Assembly: GCA_000827265.1 (NCBI GenBank)
Contig: KN834771.1
Coordinates: 100,079-164,078 of the forward strand
DNA: 64,000 nucleotides
Direction of reading: 5' to 3'
Source of the DNA: Collybiopsis luxurians FD-317 M1
Lineage: Eukaryota; Basidiomycota; Agaricomycetes; Agaricales; Omphalotaceae
Made by a program: the position numbers and the translations under genes. The notes beneath the pieces are model-generated. The model did not search any database and was not told the DNA's origin. It saw nothing but the letters and a program-made list of their open reading frames with translations. Below, piece by piece: positions 1-9,640 of this stretch (position 1 is its first letter; each line of letters opens with the position of its first letter).

Positions 1-1854
1 AATGAATTCATATTATACAGCCTTCTATAATGGCTATATTAAGAAGTCAGAAAAAGATAAAATATTACCTTATTTAGCTTATAGCAATTGGAGTTGGCAT
101 TTATTTATACATGTTTATATAAGAAAAATAATCACCTGAAGAAGGTCTTGGCATTCATGTAATTTTCTCATTTTTTCCCATGGAACTTGTAATGCATTTT
201 CCCACATGGGGAGTGATCTGATAGAGGTCATGAGGGTACCAAAATGATCACCTCACCTCCCTCTACATTTTTTGAAAAAACCCCCTGGAGTGTGGGAAAA
301 TAATTTCCTAATATGGTAAGTCCCTCAATCCCTAAGTAGTACTTGGAGTCAATGTAGATAGAACATACACTGTATAGACAAGGTCTACACACCTTATACC
401 CAGTGTATACAAAGTGTATTCAACTTGTATACAACTTGTGTATAACTCGGACATGGCCTCAATCTATAGTATACAACTTGTATACAACCGAGCTGGCCTC
501 TAACTAATGCAGTATACAAACTCTCTGGGCTTCAATTTTGATTTTCTCGAGATACTCTGAGTTAGAAAGTTGTTCTAAATAATTTAATATGATTTTTCAG
601 AATTTGTCCGAGGGTAGTAGTACCTTCCTTATATGGTAAATGACAAAATAAGGAAAGTATATTCAAATAGATTCATCGAAATTCACAGAAGCAGTTTGAA
701 CCATTCATTAATCAAGGTAATGCTGTAAAACTTTTTATTTAGTGTTAAATGGTCCAGAGAAAAAGTTTGAGACTTTAACTTTAAGTATTCCTTGCTTGGT
801 GTATGATTATATTTTATTTAAAATGCACTTTGAAATGCACCTAGCGGATGGAGTTTTGAGAGTTAGGAGTTCAGAATTGAGGATTAAGGTCTCCCAATAT
901 ACTTGAATGATTGGTGGTTGTCACCTTTTCAATCTCAGAACTTGTTTTTTTTCATGTCTCAATACTGCCTGAATCTCACTCAGGGTTTCATGCAATACCT
1001 GAGGGTCATGCTCAGCAGGAACAAGAGTGAGGAGTAGGAACTGGTTTCATCATGGGTCTAGATCAGATTCATATGTCTCAACCATCTTTGGGTCTTGCTA
1101 TGCATTGTTGAAGACAGTTATGCCCTCATGCATCAGCAAATTAACCTATAGACCAGGCAAGCAGGGTCATCTCTAAAGCTACCCAGGATTTTGTCCCAAT
1201 CCTGAGCATCTTGAGAAGCTTTAAGCAACCTGGGTGACCCAGAATACCCAGGAATTTTGCCAAACTTTAGGCTCCCCCAATAAGCCCTTATGCTTCCTGG
1301 TTGATCCCTGGGAGCTCTTTGGTGTTCCCTGGTGCTGCCTGGTTTTGCCCTGGTTGATCCCTGGGAGTGCTTTGGTGTTCCCTGATGCTCCCTGGCTGAT
1401 CCCTGGTAGATCCCTGGAGCATTTTGACATTGATTTCCCACCATTACTTAGCCTTTGTTGTTTTTTCTTTCTATTCTTTGAAATAATAGTAAATGGACCA
1501 TTTTCAGAACTCCTTCATATGTGGTATTGCTGCATGCTAAGATTATTCAATTAGTAGTACTAGTACTGCTACTCAAGGGGATATGAAATTTATTTGGTAT
1601 GGGACTGGTAATTGGAAGGAAGCTTTTGTATATACTTGGGAGTTTTCATACCCTCAACATCTGAGTTGGAGCCAGAACTCTGTCTAGAATGTGAAGGCTG
1701 GGCACCAGGGCATACAGATAAGAGACAATCCTGAAGCTTGAATAAAACATCATCAGGGGCACCAAGAGGGGGTACCCAGGGGAAAATGGTTGAATGTGTT
1801 CCTGGGACCTCAAAAGTGATCAAATCCTTACAACAATTGGTGGAGAATTCCCAG
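1..1854. other. CpG-poor repeat-like DNA, no gene
   Basis: No open frame here is protein-like. CpG is nearly absent by eye, while TpG, CpA and TpA are abundant. Around 1210-1420 the sequence has degenerate short repeats of the CCTGGG / CCCAGG type, similar to those inside the TIR elements further right. This suggests an older relative of the same repeat family. The block looks like methylated, decayed transposon DNA. The window edge cuts it, so its full extent is unknown. Confidence 0.6.
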
Positions 1855-2783
1855 CATCAGGAAAAGTACCTTAAGCCCAGGCAAATACAGGAAGCCTGAG
1901 GATGCCCAGGAAAATGGCCAAATCCTAGGAACCCTCAGGCACTCTCAGGTACTCCAGGTTGCTTAGGTTGCTTAGGCTTCCCAGGTTTTGGGCCAGTTCC
2001 TAGGCTCCCTGGAAGATGTTTGAAAATAACCTGAGAGTCCCTGAGGGCTCCCTGGGGCTCCCTGAGGATCCCAGGAGCAGAAATATTCTAAATGCTACAA
2101 ATTATACAAAATTAGATTGCAAATATATAGTTATGCATTATTCTTGTGTAAATGCACAACCAGAACATTTATTTGGTGAGAATTATGCAGAGGTTTTCAC
2201 TTTCTTCATGAATCACATGATGGGCTCACTGTGAACTGTCTACAATCAAAAAAATTTTCCCATGGTCCAAACATGCACTTATTGTATATATACTATGTAC
2301 ATATGTATAGGCTTTGTACTACATAAATATACTGTGGTCAACTATGTTAAGTCAATACAGAGCTTATATTAGTATAATAAACTGTACTTAAAGTATAATA
2401 ACTGGCTAGTGAAACTGAAGTAATAGGCAACAATAAACCATTACAGCTATATAATAAAATACAATACTACAGTACATTAAAAGCAATACAAGAGTAGAAT
2501 ATATAGAGTAGAGTAAATAGAAGGACAGATGAAAGTATATTTTATTATTTCACATTTATATATTGAAGCCTCAGGACACCTGAAAGATCCCCAGGGATCT
2601 TCAGGGCAGCCTCAGGGATCCTCAGGGATCCCCAGGGACTCTCAGGCTCCACAGAATTTGGGGGGTGTCCCTTGGTATCCTGGGCAGCCTATGTAGCCCA
2701 GGACTCCTGAGAAGCCTTAAACTGCCTGAGGACAACCCATAACAACCCATATGTGCCTGGGCTATAGGGACTTTTTCCTGATG
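1855..2783. mobile_element. TIR element copy 1 (about 929 bp, non-autonomous)
   Basis: The element starts CATCAGGAAAAG and ends with the inverted CTTTTTCCTGATG. The terminal inverted repeats run about 28 bp imperfectly, including an inner GCCCAGGCA block. It is flanked on both sides by AG, a candidate 2-bp target duplication. The interior holds many short CCTGAGG / CCCAGG palindromic repeats and no transposase-like frame. A second copy at 4085-4940 carries related interior sequence in the opposite orientation, and 6315-6548 is a shorter derivative. Confidence 0.7.
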
Positions 2784-3109
2784 AGCATACTCCACAACAC
2801 TTTTTTCCAACACCAATTGGCTTTGCAGACTCAGGACTTAGTGCATAGGTGCCTCACAAGGTACCTTAAACATGTACTATCATTTGGCTACCCTTATGAA
2901 TACAATAGGTCTTCTCCAGATTTGACTGACAGCTTGGGCTCACTACAGTCCTTTGATACCTCTTAATGGTCCTAACAAAATACAGGATCTAGTGTTTGTT
3001 ACATTTTGAGCTGTGGCCAAAAAATCAGCTTATCAGTGGGTGCCTGCCAGCTGCCTGGCTCAGCTCCAGCCCCCTGATTGGCTCCAGCTATTTGCCAGCT
3101 TATTTATGA
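2784..3109. other. CpG-poor spacer, no gene
   Basis: There is no recognisable gene, and the sequence continues the CpG-depleted block. The segmental duplication shared with the 23-kb region begins near the right edge of this stretch. Confidence 0.5.
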
Positions 3110-3620
3110 GCTGTGGCAACACTAAGCTCTACACCTCCATCCCTGTTCCATGAACACCCCACAGCATCAATGTCAACATGTACCCTGGGCACACTAACTG
3201 CAACAAACAACTTCAACCTATCCATTGCCATATCAAGTTTGTTCCCTTTAAGCAGAGTGAGAAAGTCAAAGGCTTCAGATGCAGCAATGGTGTTGGAGGA
3301 ATTGGATGGGTCCTGAAAGGTGAGTGCATTGAGCAGGAGGGTGGTGATTAACAAGCCATGGGAGGGAATTGACAAAGTCAAATGAGGGATTAGGGACAGT
3401 GGGTGTGCTGGAAGAGCCAGGCTGGAGCTGGTGCCTGCCCATGCTAGGATGAAGTTGGTGATACTAACAAGAGTGGTGGATATCTTCATGACTGAGGATT
3501 AGAAGGAATGTTGATATGGCCAATACAAAGGGATGTTAAACAATGGACATTGAATCTGGCAATGTTGATATGAGCAGGGTGATCAAACTGTAAACACAGG
3601 GTAGTTCATTTCTTATATGT
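3110..3620 (-). pseudogene. Decayed left copy of the unidentified gene at 22.8-23.9 kb
   Basis: Read on the minus strand this aligns by eye with the stretch at about 23.46-23.93 kb, including a shared Phe-Gln-Asp-Pro-Ser-Asn-Ser-Ser-Asn-Thr-Ile segment followed by an Ala-Phe-Asp-Phe-Leu-like block and a DRLKLF motif. The homology stops near 3110, so the 3' part of the gene is missing. CpG sites of the right copy appear as TpG or CpA here. I do not recognise the family. It is part of the larger duplication and is probably dead. Confidence 0.5.
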
Positions 3621-4068
3621 ACCCAGTCTCCACACTTCAACTTTGTAGCATACATAGGGGTGGCAGGATCTACATGGATCCATGCATTCAATGAAAACAC
3701 ATGAATTATACTCTCTGATTTTGACCTTGAAATATAAGTGGTGCAAGTCCACTTGTAAGTATCTCTATTACCATAAAATCTGTGATTATAGTAGCAATGC
3801 AGGAATCAGTGATAGAGCCTGATACTAAGAGTTTGAGCAGTGGTGGAGTATTGTTCACAGTAATGATTAATATGAACCACATCCAGTGCCTCACAAGTTG
3901 CCAACCTCCTGCTAGGTCAAAATATTGTATGTCACAGAACAAGGTTGTATAGGAAACAGAGTATAAAGAATGATGATTATAATTCCATTTTTCCAGCTGA
4001 TGTGTCCATCTAGAGCTCTACATAAGGGGAAGTATGGGTATCCAGTACTTAATATTTGATTCTCATAC
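3621..4068. other. Left copy of the SDH4 downstream flank
   Basis: This stretch matches about 23.94-24.40 kb in order and orientation, for example the block running through ATTCCATTTTTCC and TCTAGAGCTCTACATAAGG. It carries no gene. It shows that the duplication is continuous between the unidentified gene remnant and the SDH4 remnant. Confidence 0.6.
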
Positions 4069-6006
4069 TCATGTGGTCCAGACTCATCAGGAAAAAGGTC
4101 CTATATCCTAGGCACATATAGGTCATCCTCAGGCAGTTTAAGACTTCTCAGAAGTCCTGGACTACACAGGCTGCCCAGGGTGCCAGATGACATCCTCCCA
4201 AGCCTCTGGAGCCTGAAAATTCCTGAGGATCCCTGAGGCTTCAATATTATGAATGCAAAATAATAAAATATACCTTCATCTGTTCTTTTACTTACTCTAC
4301 TCTATATATCCTACTCTTGTACTCCTCCTTATATACTGTAGTATTGCATTTTATTAGATACTTGTAATATTAATATTACTTTATTATCACACTTTAAGTA
4401 CAGTTTATTATACTAATGGAGGCTCTCTATTGACTTAACATACTCAAGTACAGCATTTTGTTGTAGTACAAAGTCTATACATATGTATATAATATATATA
4501 CAATAGGTTATGATACTATTTTCATATTTTGACCATGGGAAAATTTTTTTGATTGTAGACAGTTCATGGTGAGCTCATCATGTGATTTAGAAAAAAAGTG
4601 GAGATCATTGCATAACTCCAATCAAATGAATGTTCTGATTCTGTATTTACATACTCATACATAACTATACATTTGCAATGTAATTTTATATTATTTGCAG
4701 CATTTAAAATAATTCTGCTCCTGGGATCCTCAGGAAGCCCCAGGGAGCCCTCAGGGACTCTCAGTTCATTTTTAAACATTCTCCAGGGAGCCTAGGAGTT
4801 GGCCAAAAACCTGGGAAGCCTGAGCAACCTGAGCAGCTTGGTATACCTGAAAGTGCCTAAGGGTCCCCAGGAGTTGGCCATTTTCCTGGGTGTCCTCAGA
4901 TTTTCTATATTTGCCTGGGCAAAAGGTATTTCTTGTGATGCTCTGGCAGTGAGTTCAGTGAGACATAGAGAGAGGGTGAGGAAGAAGGATTGTAGTTAGG
5001 AGGACAAGATGAGTGCAATGCACCAATATCATTTGTATTAAACTAATACACCCCAACCATGGTTGCAACTGTCGTCATCCTCAGTGTCCAATTTGTGACA
5101 GGACTGGGGATAGGCCATTTGCGTATGTGGAAATAGTTGACAACAGAAGAATCCAGCTGAGGGTAAAGAAAAGGGAAAGGGAAAGGGAGGTTAGTCTTGG
5201 TACAGAACATGAGACACAAAGGGGAGCTAGGAAGGGGAAATAGAGGGAATGGGAAAAAAGAATAGGGCTTTGGAGCAGCAGGACAAAATGGAGGCGAAGC
5301 AAGGCTACAGTGCAGAAGGGAGACAAAGTAGGGCTACAGAGCAGGAGGATGAAAATGAGAAGTAGGGCTCTAGTACAGGAAGATGGAATGGAATAGGGGC
5401 AGGGCCACAAAGCAGGAGGACTGAAGGGAGACAGGATAGGGTTATGGTGCAAGAGCACAGAATGGCAAAGACCTTTAGAGCCAGAGAAGCAAATGAAGGA
5501 GTAGGCCTATGGTGCAGGAGGATGGAAGGAAGAAGGTGAAAAAAAAAATACAATTGTACCCCAATATGACTATGAATAATCAAACTCAAACCCAATATCC
5601 CATCAAGAATAGGATATTTCATTCCACTCATAGCAAATGCAGCGACTGTCATAGGGACCAGTGTGGCCAACAAGATGTTTGAATGCCCAGTGATACAAGC
5701 TGTCTGTTTTGGAAGGAGGAGAGAAGGTCATTGGGTTGTTCACAGAGCCTTTGTAGATCACTATTTTGGGTGTAATTTGAGGACACAAACTAAGGAACCT
5801 AGGAGGAGGAGAAGGATGTACAACCACCTGGAAAATAGGCATATGGGTCAGTGGAAGCATGTCTGGCTGTAAAATTGCAAAGAGAGATATCAGATGAAAG
5901 TGCATTTGCATTCTCTTGCATAGTATGGATAGACCTTGAACAGCAGAACATAGTGCAGAATGTTGAATGAGTGCTTTTGGGAGTGTTGAGCAGAGGATGA
6001 GCTCAT
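4069..6006 (-). pseudogene. SDH4: Decayed SDH4 copy A (left duplicate), split by a TIR element
   Basis: This is the counterpart of the intact SDH4 gene at 24399-25459. The ATG is at 6006, and exon 2 still reads SLYHWAF, corresponding to GSYHWAFE. A 2-nt deletion near 5675 then shifts the frame before the LVPMTV segment. Exon 4 is separated from the body by the TIR element at 4085-4940, and the stop codon lies at 4069-4071. Nearly every CpG of the right copy is TpG or CpA here. The polypurine repeat of the long intron is also preserved at about 5150-5540. No functional product is expected. Confidence 0.85.
4085..4940. mobile_element. TIR element copy 2, inserted in the decayed SDH4 exon 4
   Basis: The element starts CATCAGGAAAAAGG and ends in a degenerate inverted copy (TTTCTTGTGATG). 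In the right duplicate the unoccupied sequence reads GACTCTGG at about 24411-24418. Here it is split as GACT / element / CTCTGG, implying a 2-bp CT duplication. The interior resembles copy 1 in reverse orientation, including the block around CTCCTGGGATCCTCAGG. No transposase is encoded, so it must be mobilised in trans. Confidence 0.78.
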
Positions 6007-6314
6007 TGTTGGAGATGATGATGAAGGGGGTAAGGAATCAAGAATGCAGATGTGGGTTGCAGAAATAGAGCCAATCACATTCCGAGCATTTTCATTTTGA
6101 CTCCGGATGCTTCCAAGTCTGAACCGGAGTCCGGATTGCCAAAGGTGAGATATTAGATAAGATGATTAGTGATAAGATAATGTCCTCCTCATAAATATCA
6201 AGCTCACTGGCAGCTGTTAGAAGGCAATGGAGTTGCACAAAATGCAACTTCTTGACTGTGATTCAGATTACAAAAAAAATGAAGATCCAATATCCATCCA
6301 TCACTTGACAAAAA

Positions 6315-6548
6315 CATCAGGAAAAGTCCCCCTAAGCCCAGGTTGCCTGGAGATACCCCCCAAATCCTAGATAGCCTCAGGATTTCTCAGAATCCCTGAA
6401 GTCCCTGAGAACCCTGATGGTGCCCTGGGGAGCCCTGGGCATGATTTCAAGTGACCTCAGGGCTCTCAGGCAGCCCAGGGATTCTGAGGCTGTCCAGAAT
6501 TTGGGGGGTATACCTGGGCAACCTGGGCTTATGGACTTTTTCCTGATG
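6315..6548. mobile_element. TIR element copy 3 (234 bp, MITE-like deletion derivative)
   Basis: The ends are CATCAGGAAAAG and CTTTTTCCTGATG, as in copy 1, but the interior is only about 200 bp of CCTGAGG / CCCAGG repeats. The right duplicate at about 25750-25760 is the empty site. The insertion adds AA, fitting a 2-bp target duplication. It lies between the two dead SDH4 copies. Confidence 0.8.
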
Positions 6549-6724
6549 AACACAAGGCCTAGTGCACTATCTTATGCTGTGGGTGCAATACAGTGTTACA
6601 ATCAAATTACATGTCTATATAATATTTTATGAGCATTAGAATAGTATCACAATGCCCCACAGTATTGGGAGTAGATTGTGATCAATTATAGAGCAGTACA
6701 ATGGTCAATACTTGGCACTTGTAC

Positions 6725-7590
6725 TCATGCAGTCCAGACTCTGGCAATGAGTTCAGCAAGACCTAGATGCATGCATGGATAATGAGACAAATAGGGATAG
6801 AGTGAGTGGGAGTGGGAGACAGGGAAAAGAATAAATAGAGATGAAAGTCAGATTGAGTGTGAGGGAATAGGAAAGGGTGAATATAACACACCAATACCAT
6901 TCATGTTAAACTGATACACCCTTGCTGTCCTTAGCATCTATTTGGTGATTGGACTGGGGATAGACCATTTGCATGCATGGAGATAGTTGACAGCGACAGA
7001 ATTCTTGAATTGATGGCAAAGGAAAGAGAAAGGGAGAGGGACATTAGTTGAGATACAAAGGGGAACCAGGAAAGGGTAAGGGTAGGGGCAGCCATAGGAG
7101 AGACAAGGATGAAGTAGGGCAAAGGAGTGAGGCTCCAGCATGGGAAGATGGAAGGGAGAAAGAGTAGAACTGCAAAGTAGGGGTGTAAAAAGGAGCAGGA
7201 GATGGAGGTAAAGGAGTAGAAAGAAACATAATGCACCTCAAAATGGCTATGAATAACCAAACAAAGACCAAGTATCCTATCGAGTATAGAGTAATTTATT
7301 CCCCTTGTAGTGAATGCAATGACTGTCATAGGGACCAGCGCAGCTGATAAGAGGCATTCAAAAACCCAGTGGTATGAGGCTTTTGTTTTGGAGTGGTAAG
7401 GCCAGAAGTCCGAGTTGGTGTATATGTAGGTATGGCGGGTGGATGCATATCTGGCTGTAAATTGAAATGATATCAGACAAGTGTGTTCCTTGAAATATAG
7501 AACCAACAGACCTTGAACAGCTAAATGTAATACAGAGGGTGGAACAAGTGCCCTTGGGAGCATTGAGGGAAGGATGAGAGACAAGCTCAT
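6725..7590 (-). pseudogene. SDH4: Decayed SDH4 copy B (left duplicate)
   Basis: This is the counterpart of the SDH4 gene at 26023-26898. Exon 1 begins at 7590 and still reads MSLSLILPSMLPRALV. Exon 2 keeps SKTKASYHWVF and the HSHF segment. Exon 3 has a premature TAG at 6938-6940, where the right copy has Trp. The splice acceptor before exon 3 is mutated (CTCAG lost), and the preceding donor is GTGCAT instead of GTGCGT. Exon 4 with its stop remains at 6725-6760. Most differences from the right copy are CpG transitions. It is a pseudogene by sequence. Confidence 0.85.
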
Positions 7591-8103
7591 TGTTGGTTGG
7601 GAATCAAGGACGACGTTGCAGAAATCAATCAATTCAAGCAGGATCTGACAGCAGAATGGATCCTGTGCAAAAGGATCTTTGGAAGAGGACAGAAATCCTG
7701 CAAGCAGGGATGAATTCTATCATATTGAGTAGTACTAGTTGTGAAGCGCCACGCATCGCAAAAAGCAGCTGAAGGCAAGTGATAAAATATTACCTCTTGT
7801 CTGGAAAGGTGCTAGAGTGCGAAATACTCACAGTCAATCGACTGGTGTGAAATACATTTCATTGGGGGAGAGAGCTATCGATGGGACGAGAAGATGGTGG
7901 TAAAGGAAAGAAAGAAGAATGACTTCGGACTCTGGAAGAAGTGGGTGATAAGATAACGGAACAGAGCCCGGCTAACACAGAACATCTTTGTTGTGACTGG
8001 CAGTTGCCCTCAAGTTGATGCATGCTGGTTACTGCTGCTGCGACTGCTGCTACTGCTTCCGCTTCTAATACCGAACTACACAAGATGATACCTAGAAGGT
8101 CGA
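7591..8103 (+). pseudogene. CLN3: Remnant of the SDH4-B/CLN3 divergent promoter and CLN3 exon 1
   Basis: This stretch matches 26.9-27.37 kb, including a GTGATAAGATAACGGAAC promoter block and the alanine/threonine-rich start of CLN3. Homology breaks off abruptly at about 8103, just after the codons for Pro-Arg-Arg-Ser. From here rightwards CpG is no longer depleted. The rest of the CLN3 gene is absent until a 3' fragment at 14765. Confidence 0.75.
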
Positions 8104-8349
8104 GCGAAGGCTGAATGAAGCCAGGTTATAAAAGCATTTTTTGGACAATATTGTGCGCATCAGTGATTTTGTCCATGCCGGGCTCCTGTTTACATCAAAT
8201 CATCTGCCTCAAGCGTCCGCCTCCATTTTCGCGTCCCTTTTCATTCTGTGAGATCACGTATTTGAATCTGGATCCTTTAATTGATTGTGTCCATGCTCCG
8301 CTGTGTGGCATGGCTATCCACACTGTCCAGCATTAGTACATGCCCTGAG

Positions 8350-9640
8350 TTGTATGGCAATTTGCGCTGTACTCACCAAACACACAAGTGATTAACTGAT
8401 CACTGATGTCCATTGACAGACTACTAGCGTCCATTAACCGACCACTAACGTATTGACAGACTCCTAACGTATTAGCCGATAACTAACAAATATTAACCGA
8501 CGACTAACCGATGACTGACAGATGTTCAGCTGACTTATGCCGTACGGCTGGAAGAGCCGAAGTTGCGGCCAGCTTGTACCTGACTCACTTGAGTACCTCC
8601 ATCATTGGAATTGCACAATCAACTTCGGATTCGGTAAAATAGTTTGAATGTAACACTCAGACTCGAGCCCAAGTAAGTATCTTGGAGTGCAAAGACTCAA
8701 TAACTAGCCTTTAATTGGAAAAGAGATCCACGCTGCCGACTCATGCTCAGACTTTTATGAACCTATTAAGTAGGAATATTGTGAGTAAGTGTTATTGCAA
8801 TGTCAAATACTCTCAGTCCTGTTGATTTCTCGTGCCATCTTGTTTCTCATTGCAATGATAATGTTCTTTAACTTCGGATGGCTACTTACTATTATTTGCA
8901 TCATTTGTCCTACTTGTCACTTCCAAGTTCCTTTAGAGTGTAGTACTTTTCTTGGAAATATTGCTTGTTCTGCAGGATCCATACTCTGTATATGCACTTT
9001 GATTGTGCTTAAATTTTGCTCTTTTATGTTTTCATACCAGCCCTCAGCCATCTGGTCAGCTTGGCCTTGCCCATCCACCAACATAATTGAGCAAATTCTC
9101 GCACAGTTGCACTAGTGCTCAGCTTGAGAACCTGATTACCCCAGGACAGGTGCATTAGTTTTAAGAGGTGCAGCGGCTGAATTGAGTAAGAACTGAGAAT
9201 ACTTACATGAATGGATTACTTGTATTCATAGTACATGTCCGATGAAAATACTTATTGCTCACTTTGAAACTCAGTCGATATGTACTCTAGACTACAGTAT
9301 CCAGATGAAAACAAGGCTCATTCTGCTTTAGTCTGCCGGAAACCTAGGCTAACTCTCGCGGGGACTGCAGTCCATATTTCCGTCAAGTTTGGTGGTCCAC
9401 TGCCTAATTCACCACTTATGTTGCCATCAGGACAGCGCGGAGCGGTATTATCAGCCGAAATCGGCCTCAGTCACTAGTGCATCTGCCGGTAAAGTTTTGA
9501 TTTCAGCCGTCTGTCAGTGGCTGTTAGTCGAAGTTAGTTATCGGTTAATCGCTGCCGATAATCAGTTAATGTGTGTGCAGAGTCTGTTAATTACCATCAG
9601 TGTCTGCTATTTGTCTGTTAATAGCCGGCAGTGATCGTAC
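8350..9640. repeat. Element bounded by inverted subterminal repeat arrays
   Basis: The left arm (about 8390-8530) contains several copies of a motif like ATTAACCGACNACTAAC. The right arm (about 9508-9625) contains the reverse complement, like GTTAGTNNTCGGTTAAT. Inverted arrays of a short motif are typical of subterminal regions of DNA transposons. The interior (8.6-9.3 kb) has one short hydrophobic frame at 8789-9115, but nothing I recognise as a transposase. The exact ends and any target duplication could not be fixed. The element is absent from the right duplicate. Confidence 0.5.

Noticed and set aside
1..7590. Ascomycete-type RIP
   Set aside because: The changes seen against the right copy are mostly at CpG, not the CpA-to-TpA bias expected of classical RIP. 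Methylation-driven deamination fits better.
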